DNA of 64,000 nt from NCBI RefSeq assembly GCF_002904165.1, contig NZ_CVTD020000008.1, positions 186,001 through 250,000 of the forward strand. The letters run 5' to 3'. The position numbers were made by a program, and so were the translations under genes. Below are positions 54,171 to 63,770 of this stretch, piece by piece. This stretch comes from Herbinix hemicellulosilytica (GTDB taxonomy: Bacteria; Bacillota; Clostridia; Lachnospirales; Lachnospiraceae). How positions within the stretch are numbered: position 1 is the first letter of the stretch; each line of letters starts with the position of its first letter. Below the pieces are notes generated by a model. The model worked only from the letters and a program-made list of their open reading frames with translations, was not told the origin of the DNA and ran no database searches.

Positions 54171-54908
54171 ATGCCAAATTACAGGCTGACTATACAATAT
54201 GACGGCGGACGCTATAAGGGCTGGCAAAAGCTTGGGAATGATGAAAATACCATACAGGGGAAATTGGAAAAGGTTATTACTCAGCTTGTAGGAAAGGATA
54301 CAGAGATAACCGGATGCAGCAGGACCGATGCTGGTGTGCATGCTTTGCATCAGGTGGCAAATTTTAAGACCGACAAGTATTTTACTGAAAAAGAAATCAA
54401 GGATTACTTTATACGGTATTTACCTAAAGATATAAGCGTAACAAACGTGGAAATAGTTCATGACAGGTTTCATGCCCGTTATAATGCTAAATCAAAGACT
54501 TATTTATATAAGATTTGGAACAGGGAATATCCCAACCCATTCATGAGAAAGTACAGCATGCATGTGGAGAAAAAATTAAATCTGGAAGAGATGAGAAATG
54601 CTGGCAGGTTCTTTTTGGGTGAACACGATTTTACGGCATATTCCAATGCCAAATCCAAAAAGAAGTCAATGGTAAGAAAAATATTTTCCGTTGAAATTAA
54701 TGAAGAGGACGGCTTTGTCAATATCCGTATATGCGGCGACGGATTTTTATATAACATGGTGCGAAAGATGGTCGGAACACTGATTGAAGTAGGATTAGGT
54801 TTAAAAAAGGCGGAAGATATACCAGCTATCATAGAATCCAAGGAAAGAAAAGAAACAGGTTTAATGGCTGAAGCCTGTGGATTATATTTGGAACAGATTG
54901 AATATTGA
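54171..54908 (+). CDS. truA: tRNA pseudouridine(38-40) synthase TruA
   Basis: A 245-residue enzyme that converts uridines 38-40 of the tRNA anticodon arm to pseudouridine. The catalytic Asp53 is in GCSRTDAGVHALHQVANF; LTIQYDGGRYKGWQ and RFHARYNAKSKTYLYKI are typical. Length is that of the family. Ribosome binding site CAGGAGG. It stands alone rather than in the common ecf-truA-rplM operon. Confidence 0.96.
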   Translation: MPNYRLTIQYDGGRYKGWQKLGNDENTIQGKLEKVITQLVGKDTEITGCSRTDAGVHALHQVANFKTDKYFTEKEIKDYFIRYLPKDISVTNVEIVHDRFHARYNAKSKTYLYKIWNREYPNPFMRKYSMHVEKKLNLEEMRNAGRFFLGEHDFTAYSNAKSKKKSMVRKIFSVEINEEDGFVNIRICGDGFLYNMVRKMVGTLIEVGLGLKKAEDIPAIIESKERKETGLMAEACGLYLEQIEY

Positions 54909-55029
54909 AAGTAAATTAGCTTTTAAAATTTGCCTAAACAGCCTGATTGGATATAGATATTAATTCTAAAAGCAATTTCATGATTATTTAACACAGCTAT
55001 ACGGCAGAAATTAAATCGCAAATAAAAAA

Positions 55030-55102
55030 TGCACCTGACTGGATTCGAACCAGCGGCCTTTCGCTCCGGAGGCGAACGCTCTATCCACTGAGCCACAGGT
55101 GC
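55030..55102 (-). tRNA. tRNA-Arg, anticodon CCG
   Basis: 73 bases on the minus strand. GCACCTG pairs with CAGGTGC, D-stem GCTC/GAGC, anticodon stem TTCGC/GCGAA around CTCCGGA (anticodon CCG), and T-arm GCTGG-TTCGAAT-CCAGT. The discriminator is A, no CCA encoded, and a T6 tract begins directly after the tRNA, so termination is immediate. Reads CGG. Confidence 0.95.
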
Positions 55103-55386
55103 ATGTTTTAATGTTTAACCAAAAGTTATTTATATTGCTCATGGAGATTATACGCTTAGCATACATATATATTGTAACGCAAAAACAAGCTTAGTAAACT
55201 TAAATTTGTCTTGAGGTTATATCTCCATGACTGATATAATATATTCATTTGATCAATATTTATTGCCTGATTTAAGGAAAGACTTAACGTGAACATTATA
55301 TACTAGAAAGAATATAATGTAAAGTTTTAAATCAATCAAAATTGTTACAAATATGTTAAATGTATTACATAAAAGTTAAATAAAGC

Positions 55387-55415
55387 TTGACTTTATGTAA
55401 TCGTTTTGCTAAAAT
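55387..55415 (+). promoter_or_regulatory. Promoter of the secreted protein gene
   Basis: TTGACT (55387-55392), 17 bases, TAAAAT (55410-55415), about 70 bases upstream of the start codon. The rest of 55103-55483 shows only AT-rich sequence and presumably the tRNA-Arg promoter on the other strand. Confidence 0.65.
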
Positions 55416-55483
55416 ACCAGTAGCAATAAGTATATAAATAATTTATCGGGCTATAAAAATGACTTAGACTATGAGGAGAAGCC

Positions 55484-56296
55484 ATGAAACTAAAATATAA
55501 GAAAATAATTTTGTTAACATCTTTAAGCACAATGGGTATTGGGTTGTTAACATTATCGATAAGTCAAAACGGTCCCAAAACTGAGGGACAATTAAATAAT
55601 ACGGCAAGAATTGAAGCCGATAATTTTGAAAATGAAAATCCTGATGAGGTAAGAATTAACGGTGAAATATCGGATAATAACAGCGAAACGATGACAATGG
55701 CTGCTATAGAAGGAACAGAAGAAGCCGGTATTTCTGCAATGTCAGCGCTTCTATCACCTTCTCCTACACCTACTCCGGTACCTGTATACCCCCTGGAAGA
55801 GGTTGAAGGTATGGATGAATTTATTGAAGAATTTTACGTTGCAAAAACAGCCTGCGACGTAGATAAACTTAAAACCCTTTATGCAGATCCCTCCAAGGTA
55901 GAAACAAGAGAGCAGCTTCAGTCAATGGTACAATATATTGAAGAATATAAAAATATAAAAACCTATACGAAGAAAAGTATAGAAGACGGAGCTTATATTG
56001 TATATGCATACCATGAAATAAAATTTTCAAGCATTAATACTTTGGCTCCCGGTCTGTCTAAGTTTTATGTAATAACCGATGCAAACGGTAATTTTAAAAT
56101 AGCCAGTGAAATGGAGCCGGATGTTGAAGAATATTTCAATGCCAGAAATGATGATGAGGATGTTCTGGAATTAATAGATATGACTAATAAACGAAGTGAA
56201 GAAGCAAAAGCAAAAGACGAAGACCTGATGCTGTTTTGGAATGCTCTTGATGAGCTGGCAAAAAAAACTGATAATAATCAGGGACAGAGCAATTAA
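55484..56296 (+). CDS. Secreted or membrane-anchored protein with Pro-rich linker
   Basis: A 270-residue protein. Residues 8-27 form an uncleaved anchor or signal peptide. An acidic Asn/Glu-rich stretch follows, then a SPSPTPTPVPVYP linker near residues 90-103. A C-terminal domain of about 150 residues (FIEEFYVAKTACDVDKLKTL, IKTYTKKSIEDGAYIVYAYH) reads like an NTF2-like or SnoaL-like fold. Such linker-plus-domain proteins are common in Lachnospiraceae without assigned roles. Ribosome binding site GAGGAGA. Confidence 0.7.
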   Translation: MKLKYKKIILLTSLSTMGIGLLTLSISQNGPKTEGQLNNTARIEADNFENENPDEVRINGEISDNNSETMTMAAIEGTEEAGISAMSALLSPSPTPTPVPVYPLEEVEGMDEFIEEFYVAKTACDVDKLKTLYADPSKVETREQLQSMVQYIEEYKNIKTYTKKSIEDGAYIVYAYHEIKFSSINTLAPGLSKFYVITDANGNFKIASEMEPDVEEYFNARNDDEDVLELIDMTNKRSEEAKAKDEDLMLFWNALDELAKKTDNNQGQSN

Positions 56297-56318
56297 GTAA
56301 ATTATATTAATTAATAAT

Positions 56319-56379
56319 AAGCTGTTTCAAAATTTGAAGGGATAGTCTTCTTCCTTAAAAATTTTGAAACAGCTTTTTA
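56319..56379 (+). terminator. Long-stem terminator after the secreted protein gene
   Basis: AAGCTGTTTCAAAATTT (56319-56335) pairs perfectly with AAATTTTGAAACAGCTT (56358-56374), followed by TTT. Confidence 0.88.
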
Positions 56380-56549
56380 TATGGATAGTTTATTCATTAA
56401 TTGAAGTAGACTAATAATATAAAATAATATATAATTACTTTCGAACCATATATAGGAAGTTAGTTATAGGAATTATAATTATTTTCATATATTTTAAAAT
56501 ACTCATATGCAAATCTGTTATATACTGATTATCGGAAAGAGCAGGTAAT

Positions 56550-57278
56550 ATGGACAGAAGCAAAATTGAATCCGAAGGAATTAGAATAAACAAATTTTTA
56601 AGCGATGCCGGAGTTTGTTCAAGAAGGGAAGCGGACAGGCTTATTGCCGAAGGTAAAGTAACGATTGACGGAAAGCCTGCAACGTTAGGCTCAAAAGTAT
56701 ATCCTAACAGTAAAGTCACCTTTTGCGGCAAACCGGTAGGTATTACGGAAAATAAGATTTTAATAGCCTTTAACAAACCTAGGGGCATTGTATGCACTAC
56801 CGATTCGAGGGAGCCGAATAATATTGTAGATTACTTAAATTTTCCTATTAGAATTTATCCTGTCGGCAGGCTTGACAAAGACTCCGAAGGTTTGATACTA
56901 CTTACAAATGACGGGAGTATAGTAAACGGGATATTGAGGTCCAGATATGGCCATGAAAAAGAATATATTGTTACGGTAAATAAGGAAATAACAAAGGAGT
57001 TTGTTACCAGCATGTCTGAAGGAGTTCCTATACTTAATACGGTAACAAAACCCTGCAAAGTTACAGTTATTAATAAAAACACATTTCGGATTATCCTTAC
57101 TCAAGGCCTAAACAGACAGATAAGGCGAATGTGTGAATACCTGGGATATAGGGTAACAAAGCTGGTAAGAGTACGAATAATGAACATTACACTGGGAAAT
57201 CTTAAGACAGGTGCCTGGAGATACGTAACCGGAGAAGAACTTAAAGAATTAAAACGCATAATAAAGAAAGGTGAATAA
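56550..57278 (+). CDS. rluF: 23S rRNA pseudouridine synthase, RluF-like
   Basis: A 242-residue RsuA-family pseudouridine synthase. An S4 RNA-binding domain (IRINKFLSDAGVCSRREADR) is followed by the catalytic domain with Asp109 in PVGRLDKDSEGL, and GLNRQIRRMCEYLGYRVTKL. The motif set is closest to E. coli RluF (U2604), though RluB-type activity is possible. Three bases separate its stop from ligA, so the two are co-transcribed. Confidence 0.88.
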   Translation: MDRSKIESEGIRINKFLSDAGVCSRREADRLIAEGKVTIDGKPATLGSKVYPNSKVTFCGKPVGITENKILIAFNKPRGIVCTTDSREPNNIVDYLNFPIRIYPVGRLDKDSEGLILLTNDGSIVNGILRSRYGHEKEYIVTVNKEITKEFVTSMSEGVPILNTVTKPCKVTVINKNTFRIILTQGLNRQIRRMCEYLGYRVTKLVRVRIMNITLGNLKTGAWRYVTGEELKELKRIIKKGE

Positions 57279-57281
57279 GCT

Positions 57282-59282
57282 ATGTCTGACATTAAGAAAG
57301 AGATTGAAGAGTTAAGAAAACTTATAGAATATCATAATGACCGGTATTATAACCAGGATGATCCGGAGATATCGGACTTTGAATATGATCAATTGACTTT
57401 AAGACTTAGAAAACTGGAAGAAGAATACCCTGAGTATAAAAGTGCTGATTCACCGACACAGAAAGTAGGAGGAACTGCTAAAAGGGAAGCCGGGGTCTTG
57501 GTTAAACACAATGTTCCTATGCTTAGTTTGCAGGACGTTTTTTCAAAAGAAGAGGTATACAGTTTTGTTGATAGAATTTTAAAAGACAGGAAGGATACGG
57601 AATTTGTTGTAGAAAGAAAAATTGACGGTTTGTCGGTATCCTTAAGATACCAGGACGGAAAATTTGTTCAGGGAATAACAAGAGGTGACGGAATAAATTA
57701 CGGTGAAGATGTTACAGAGAATATAAGAATGATAAAAGATGCAGTATTTACCTTGAAAGATCCCGTACCTTATCTGGAGGTCCGTGGAGAAGTTTACATG
57801 AAAACCGAAGACTTCGAAGCGGTAAATGAAAAACTGGAAGCTGAAGGAAAAAAGTTGTTTGCTAATCCGAGAAACTGTGCAGCAGGTACTTTAAGGCAAC
57901 TGGACCCCCAGGTGGTAAAGGAGCGCAAGCTCTCTTTGTTTGTATTCAATGTCCAGGATGTTCGGGGAATTGAATTTGCAAATCATTCCGAAAGTTTGGA
58001 ATGGCTAAAGAAGCAGGGATTTAAAGTTATAGAGGACTATAAGGTTTGCAAAACGGCGGATGAAGTATGGGAAGCTATTTGTCAAATCGGCGATTCCAGG
58101 GGGAAATTTGCCTATGAAATTGACGGTGCGGTTGTAAAGGTAAATAACCTGGCTGACAGGGAGTATTTCGGAGCTACTTCAAAAGTACCAAGATGGGCGG
58201 TAGCATACAAATATCCGCCCGAAGAGAAAGAAACAGTAGTTAAGGAAATCCGCCTTTCCGTAGGAAGGACAGGAAGAATAACGCCGACTGCTATCTTTGA
58301 CCCGATCCGTTTGTGCGGAACTACTGTTGAAAGGGCAACCCTTCATAATCAGGACAGGATAGATGAACTTGATGTAAGAATAGGAGATACCATTATTGTA
58401 AGAAAAGCAGGCGAAATTATACCTGAGGTAGTTTCCGTAGTAAAAGAAAAACGTCCGGAAAATGCAGTACCTTTTAAAATACCCATGATATGCCCTTCCT
58501 GCGGCGGACCCGCAAGCAGAGAGGAAAATACTGCTGATATAAGGTGCAACAATTTAAATTGTCCGGCCCAGCTTACTCAGCGAATCCTTCATTTTGTAGG
58601 CAGGAACGCTATGGATATAAAAGGGTTTGGTGAAGCATATGTTGAAGCGCTTATCAGGGAAGGGTATGTTAAGGATATTGCAGATATTTACTATATTTAT
58701 AAGTACAGAGATGAGATGATTGAAAAAGGCCTTATAGGCAAAGAAAAAAATACCGATAAGCTGCTTAAAGCTATTGAAGACAGCAAAAATAATTCAATAG
58801 ACCGTCTTATTACGGGGCTTGGCATCAGAAATATCGGACCGCAGGCAGCGATTTCGCTTATGAACCATTTTAAATCAATCCATAAGCTTAAAGAGGCTAC
58901 TTATGATGAACTGATAGCCGTAAAAGACATGGGTGATATAAGCGCTAAAGCTGTAATAGAATTTTTCGCCAATCCTGTAAATATAGATATTTTATCTAGG
59001 CTTGAGCAGGCCGGGGTGAATTTTGAAGCAGCAGATGATATGGCTGATACTGACGGCAAATTATCCGGCTTGACTTTTGTTATAACAGGAACCTTACCGT
59101 CTATGGGAAGAAGCCAGATGGAAGAGCAGATCAGAAAACACGGAGGAAAAGTTTCCGGCAGTGTATCCAAAAAGACGGATTATGTTATTGCCGGTGAAAA
59201 TGCCGGAAGCAAATTAACAAAAGCACAAGAGCTGGGAGTAAAAGTTATTACGGAAGATGAATTTTTTAAATTGGTTGAATAA
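57282..59282 (+). CDS. ligA: NAD-dependent DNA ligase LigA
   Basis: A 666-residue ligase that seals nicks in replication and repair using NAD+. The order is the Ia domain (EYHNDRYYNQDDPEISD), the adenylation domain with Lys113 in ERKIDGLSVS, an OB fold, a four-cysteine zinc finger (CPSCGG and CNNLNCPAQ), helix-hairpin-helix repeats (LGIRNIGPQAA), and a BRCT domain at the end (LSGLTFVITGTLPSMGR). Complete and standard. The weak GGTG ribosome binding site inside the rluF end suggests translational coupling. Confidence 0.98.
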   Translation: MSDIKKEIEELRKLIEYHNDRYYNQDDPEISDFEYDQLTLRLRKLEEEYPEYKSADSPTQKVGGTAKREAGVLVKHNVPMLSLQDVFSKEEVYSFVDRILKDRKDTEFVVERKIDGLSVSLRYQDGKFVQGITRGDGINYGEDVTENIRMIKDAVFTLKDPVPYLEVRGEVYMKTEDFEAVNEKLEAEGKKLFANPRNCAAGTLRQLDPQVVKERKLSLFVFNVQDVRGIEFANHSESLEWLKKQGFKVIEDYKVCKTADEVWEAICQIGDSRGKFAYEIDGAVVKVNNLADREYFGATSKVPRWAVAYKYPPEEKETVVKEIRLSVGRTGRITPTAIFDPIRLCGTTVERATLHNQDRIDELDVRIGDTIIVRKAGEIIPEVVSVVKEKRPENAVPFKIPMICPSCGGPASREENTADIRCNNLNCPAQLTQRILHFVGRNAMDIKGFGEAYVEALIREGYVKDIADIYYIYKYRDEMIEKGLIGKEKNTDKLLKAIEDSKNNSIDRLITGLGIRNIGPQAAISLMNHFKSIHKLKEATYDELIAVKDMGDISAKAVIEFFANPVNIDILSRLEQAGVNFEAADDMADTDGKLSGLTFVITGTLPSMGRSQMEEQIRKHGGKVSGSVSKKTDYVIAGENAGSKLTKAQELGVKVITEDEFFKLVE

Positions 59283-59478
59283 AGAATTTCCGTTATTATA
59301 TGTACCTTTAAAATAGATATTATTGACGATTATTGGATCGAAAATTAAAGAATATTCAGAAAATATTTATATTTTGATAAAAAAAGAAAAACATGAATCC
59401 TAAACTGTTGATTTATTCTAATAATCATGTTATTATTTGTTTTGTTATTTTAAATTTGTATAAAGTTGGTGATTAATC

Positions 59479-60387
59479 ATGCCTATCAAAGTACAAAGCG
59501 ATTTACCCGCAAAAAGGATTTTAGAAGAAGAAAATATATTTATTATGGACGAATACAGGGCATTGCATCAGGATATTCGTCCGCTTCAGATTGCTATATT
59601 GAATTTAATGCCTAACAAACAGGAAACAGAAGTTCAGTTGCTGCGCAGTCTTTCCAATACACCTTTGCAAGTGGATATTACATTTCTGACAACGGGTACA
59701 TACGTTGGTAAAAATACCCCCACCAGTCATCTGGATCAGTTTTATCTGACATATAAGGATGTATGTAATCGCAAATTTGACGGACTTATTATCACAGGAG
59801 CCCCTGTTGAGTTAATGGAATTTGAAGAAGTGACATATTGGGATGAACTGGTAGATATAATGGAATGGTCAAAAACAAATGTAACATCTACTTTTCATAT
59901 TTGCTGGGGTGCGCAGGCAGGATTGTATCACCATTATGGCATTCAGAAAAGAAAGTTAGACAGGAAAATGTTTGGCATATTTAAACACCGGGTTTTAAAA
60001 CGCAGGGAACCTTTGGTCCGGGGCTTTGACGATATTTTCTATGCACCACATTCCAGGCATACAACAGTTGATAAGGAAGATATTCTAAAATATGAAGATT
60101 TGGAGATATTGGCTGAATCGGAGGAGGCCGGAGTATTTATTGTAATGGCTCAGGACGGAAAGCAGATTTATGTTATGGGACATCCTGAATACGACAGGTT
60201 TTCTTTGGATAAAGAGTACAGAAGGGATATTGACAGGGGACTTGATATAGATTTGCCGGTCAATTATTATCCCGAAAATTGTCCGGATAATCGTCCTGAT
60301 TTGGTTTGGAGAGCCCATTCCAATGCTTTGTATACAAATTGGTTAAACTATTATGTATATCAGGTTACTCCATACGAATTAAATTAA
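59479..60387 (+). CDS. metA: Homoserine O-acetyltransferase of the MetA family
   Basis: A 302-residue acyltransferase that activates homoserine for methionine synthesis. The nucleophile is Cys142 in FHICWGAQAGLYHHYG, with His235 and Glu237 in MGHPEYDRF, numbered exactly as in E. coli MetA. Residue 111 is Glu (ITGAPVELMEFEE), whereas E. coli has Gly. In Bacillus cereus MetA, Glu111 selects acetyl-CoA over succinyl-CoA, so I predict acetyl transfer. No S-box riboswitch is visible in the 196 bases upstream. Confidence 0.94.
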   Translation: MPIKVQSDLPAKRILEEENIFIMDEYRALHQDIRPLQIAILNLMPNKQETEVQLLRSLSNTPLQVDITFLTTGTYVGKNTPTSHLDQFYLTYKDVCNRKFDGLIITGAPVELMEFEEVTYWDELVDIMEWSKTNVTSTFHICWGAQAGLYHHYGIQKRKLDRKMFGIFKHRVLKRREPLVRGFDDIFYAPHSRHTTVDKEDILKYEDLEILAESEEAGVFIVMAQDGKQIYVMGHPEYDRFSLDKEYRRDIDRGLDIDLPVNYYPENCPDNRPDLVWRAHSNALYTNWLNYYVYQVTPYELN

Positions 60388-60476
60388 ATATGCCGATGAC
60401 AGAACATTATTTGCATAACAATTTGGGGGAAGTATAACTTGTAATTCAACACATTTTCAACTATGATGGGGGAAAT

Positions 60477-61877
60477 ATGATGGGATTATTTAAAATATTA
60501 CAAAGCAATTTTAATTTATTCATGGTATCTGTAATTGCATCGGCGTGTTGTTGTACTCTACTTTATCTTATTTTTAAATATAGGTTTGAGAGAAAGATTG
60601 CAAAATCGGCAAATGAACTTAAGAATATAGCAAACAACATACGTGCCGGCCTGGTTCAATTTATTCCCGGTGATTCGTGTAATATTCAATACGCAAGCAA
60701 GGGATTTTATGAGCTTTTAGGTTATTCAAAGAAAGAGGACAAGATTGAAAATAATACCGGTCTTATAGATTTTGTTTATTCAAAAGACAGAGATGTCTTT
60801 GTAAATAAAATAAATAATAATGAAAGCTCCTCCATTAATTCGGAAGTGCGTTTAGTTAAGAAAGACGGGTTTGTAATTTACTGCCTTATGAACGGAAACT
60901 GCGGTGTTGCCAAAGACGGCAGACCGTCTATTTCGGCTGTTTTTGTTGATATAACCGAGCAGAAAAAAATGCAGGAAATGCTTAGAATGGACAGGGAACG
61001 CTACAGAATTGCTGCAGAACTTTCAAATGATATTCTATTTGAATATTTTATAGATACCGATATGATGGTTTATTCTGACAGGTACAAGTATTTATTCGGA
61101 AGGGACCCTGTAATTCATAATTTTGCTAAGGATTGTTTTAAACGCAATGATTATGTCCATCCCGATGATTTCGGATTATTTATAGATTTTTGTACGAAGC
61201 TGGCCAAAGGCCAAGAGTTTGTATCGGCAGAATTACGCATAAAGAGATATCATAACGATTATATATGGTGCCAGATAATGGGTAAAACCATTTATGATGA
61301 AGATAAAAAACCCAATATGGTTATAGGGAAGCTGGTTAATGTTGATTATCAAAAGCGGGAACTGGATGCATTGGAATATAAAGCTACCAGAGACCCTTTG
61401 ACCGGAGTCTATAACAGGGAAATTACAATTAAGAAGATTGAAAAATATATTAAAGGCAATAAGAACGGCAGGCATGCCCTTTTATTCATAGACTTTGATG
61501 ATTTTAAGAAAGTCAATGATACTTACGGACATTTATTAGGCGACAGGGTGCTTACATATGTTATAGGTAAAATTAAAAATGCATTTACAGAAGGCGAAAT
61601 AATAGGCAGGATAGGTGGAGATGAATTCGTAATATTTATTGGCTATGTAGAAAGCGACGATGAGATTGTCCGTAAGGTTAATACTATAATCAACGTTCTT
61701 AATACAACCTATACTGACGATGAATTTACCATTAGTATATCAGGAAGTATAGGTATTGCAATGTATCCCGATGACGGACTTCATTATGAACAACTTATAC
61801 AGAGTGCCGATAAAGCATTGTATTATGTAAAAAACAAAGGAAAGAACAGTTATATGTTCCATAAAGCGATTACCTGA
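60477..61877 (+). CDS. Diguanylate cyclase with PAS sensor domains
   Basis: A 466-residue protein. A transmembrane segment lies at about 12-32, then two PAS-type domains (ANNIRAGLVQFIPGDSCNIQ; then LSNDILFEYFIDTDMM with a PAC-like PNMVIGKLVNVDYQ). The C-terminal GGDEF domain has an intact GGDEF at 380-384. It should make cyclic-di-GMP in response to a cytoplasmic or membrane signal. Its last 8 bases overlap the convergent flippase gene. GGGGGA precedes the ATG pair. Confidence 0.9.
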   Translation: MMGLFKILQSNFNLFMVSVIASACCCTLLYLIFKYRFERKIAKSANELKNIANNIRAGLVQFIPGDSCNIQYASKGFYELLGYSKKEDKIENNTGLIDFVYSKDRDVFVNKINNNESSSINSEVRLVKKDGFVIYCLMNGNCGVAKDGRPSISAVFVDITEQKKMQEMLRMDRERYRIAAELSNDILFEYFIDTDMMVYSDRYKYLFGRDPVIHNFAKDCFKRNDYVHPDDFGLFIDFCTKLAKGQEFVSAELRIKRYHNDYIWCQIMGKTIYDEDKKPNMVIGKLVNVDYQKRELDALEYKATRDPLTGVYNREITIKKIEKYIKGNKNGRHALLFIDFDDFKKVNDTYGHLLGDRVLTYVIGKIKNAFTEGEIIGRIGGDEFVIFIGYVESDDEIVRKVNTIINVLNTTYTDDEFTISISGSIGIAMYPDDGLHYEQLIQSADKALYYVKNKGKNSYMFHKAIT

Positions 61878-63447
61878 AATCTGTTTTAGAAATTGTTCTT
61901 GTTATAACGAATAATATGGTACAGATGACGCAGAACATCAGGCAGAAAGAAAGCAGGAATACTGTCTGATGGATCTGCGTTATTTTATAAAAATATTCAT
62001 AAATACTTTTTATCAAAAATCCTGCCATAGCTACAATTATACCAGGTTTAAGCAAACTGTTTACCGCATCAAACTGCAGGCGGACATTACGGATTATAAA
62101 ATAAGAATCCATAAAGGTTACTATCAGCTGGCCTAATAGCAAAGCAATCAGGTAGCCGTTGATACCTTGTTTTGGTACCAAAATTACGGTTAAAGCTATT
62201 TTTATTAAGGTTCCGGTTACGGAATTAATAAATGTAATATGGGCTTTGCCAAGACCGTTAATTATACTTCCCAGTGTGGTTGTAAGATAGATTAACGGGC
62301 AAAGCCAGGCTAGTGTAATCAGATATCTTCCGGATTCTTTGTTGTTAAATACGCTTAGTCCCAGGTTTTCACCGAAAATAAGGAAAACGCCGGTACTTAA
62401 TATGCCGATGAGAAAACTGTATTTTATAGATACGGAAGATGTTTTACCGATAAGATATTCATTTTCCATAGCCTGTGCTTCGGATACCGTAGGAAGAAGA
62501 AGAACGGCAAGAGCATTAATCAAGGCAGTTGGAAACATTATAAAAGGCATTGACATTCCGGTCAAAGTACCATATGTACTTAAGGCCTGTTCGGTACTTA
62601 ACCCGGATCTTCTTAACATAGCAGGTATAAGTACTGATTCTATGCTGTGAAGGATATTGATAAGCAGGCGGTTTGTCGATAAAGGGATGCTTAGTACCAG
62701 TAAATTTTTTAGTATTGTCTTACTCTTATCAGCCTTTGCATATCTGTCCGGCTCCGGATACAGCATTTTTTTCGGGGGTTTTGTAATAAATAACGAAACA
62801 AAATTATAAAGGCCCGAAATCATTTCTCCTATTACGAGACCCAAAACCGCCATTTCGCAAGTGACTTTTTGATTCTCATTTCCGATAGTATAAGCAGCAA
62901 TATATACAACTATAACTCTGATTATTTGCTCAACCAGTTGTGTAGAAGCCGGAACTCCGGCTTTTTTTAAACCGTAATAATAACCGTTTATTGAAGAGGT
63001 TACAGCGCAAAACGGAAAAACAGCCGACAAAATTCTTAGGGATGATGCACTGCGCGGCTCCAGAAGGAAATGATAAGCAACTGCATCAGAAAATTTATAT
63101 AAAAGAAGGGACAAAAAAGATGCAATCGATACGGAAAGCAGCATACCGATTTTTAATATTTTACTGATATTTTTATGGTTTCTTTTTCCCATTTCGGCCG
63201 CAACCAGTCTGGATATGGAGGTCTGAATGCCTGTAGCATATATGGTAAATGCAATTCCGTAAACGGGAAATACCAATTGATAAATGCCCAGCCATTCCGC
63301 ACCCATTATTTTAGATAAAAATATTTTATAAAAAAATCCTATAACTCTGGTTATAAAGCCTGCCAGGGTAAGAATTAAAGTTCCCATCAGAATATTTCTT
63401 TTTCCGATTTTTTTGATACTGTTTATTGATATCCTATTTTTCGACAT
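61870..63447 (-). CDS. SpoVB/MurJ-like polysaccharide or lipid II flippase
   Basis: A 525-residue membrane protein of the MOP (MATE/MVF) superfamily with about 14 transmembrane segments. The N-terminal ILMGTLILTLAGFITRVIGF and KIMGAEWLGIYQLVFPVYGI are typical of stage V sporulation protein B and related peptidoglycan-precursor flippases. Several SpoVB paralogues usually exist, so whether this one acts in sporulation, in the cell wall or with a polysaccharide is open. AGGAG precedes the start. Confidence 0.88.
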   Translation of the reverse strand: MSKNRISINSIKKIGKRNILMGTLILTLAGFITRVIGFFYKIFLSKIMGAEWLGIYQLVFPVYGIAFTIYATGIQTSISRLVAAEMGKRNHKNISKILKIGMLLSVSIASFLSLLLYKFSDAVAYHFLLEPRSASSLRILSAVFPFCAVTSSINGYYYGLKKAGVPASTQLVEQIIRVIVVYIAAYTIGNENQKVTCEMAVLGLVIGEMISGLYNFVSLFITKPPKKMLYPEPDRYAKADKSKTILKNLLVLSIPLSTNRLLINILHSIESVLIPAMLRRSGLSTEQALSTYGTLTGMSMPFIMFPTALINALAVLLLPTVSEAQAMENEYLIGKTSSVSIKYSFLIGILSTGVFLIFGENLGLSVFNNKESGRYLITLAWLCPLIYLTTTLGSIINGLGKAHITFINSVTGTLIKIALTVILVPKQGINGYLIALLLGQLIVTFMDSYFIIRNVRLQFDAVNSLLKPGIIVAMAGFLIKSIYEYFYKITQIHQTVFLLSFCLMFCVICTILFVITRTISKTDFR

Positions 63448-63577
63448 TAGGTACTCCTGTCAGTCAAGTTCTTTATAAATATATTTGAATGATTAACAAC
63501 TTATGTATAAATAGAAGGAATCTTAGTAACATAAAATAACCTAATTTAAAAAAGGAATTTTTTGTGAAGTTTTCTTA

Positions 63578-63606
63578 TTGACAAATTAATTATCAAGTGA
63601 TATATT
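63578..63606 (+). promoter_or_regulatory. Promoter and candidate operator of the Rrf2 gene
   Basis: TTGACA (63578-63583), 17 bases, TATATT (63601-63606). Just downstream, ATTAAATCC and GGAATTAAT form an imperfect inverted pair, and TAGGAATTAA occurs twice (about 63624 and 63639). These are candidates for autoregulation by the Rrf2 protein. Confidence 0.6.
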
Positions 63607-63770
63607 AAATCCGAGTATTTTAATAGGAATTAATTTAGTAGGAATTAAATATTATTTTTATGTGAATATATTTTATAAGAATATTTGCAGATTATTTAAT
63701 CTGCCTATTATCATAGTTAAATGTAAGCGCAGTGACTGACTGCGGCACATGCTTAGCAGGAGGTTATATT

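Noticed and set aside
59283-59478. Possible SAM riboswitch upstream of metA
   Set aside because: I found no S-box-like conserved segments and only a short 7-bp hairpin (AACATGA/TCATGTT) in AT-rich sequence.
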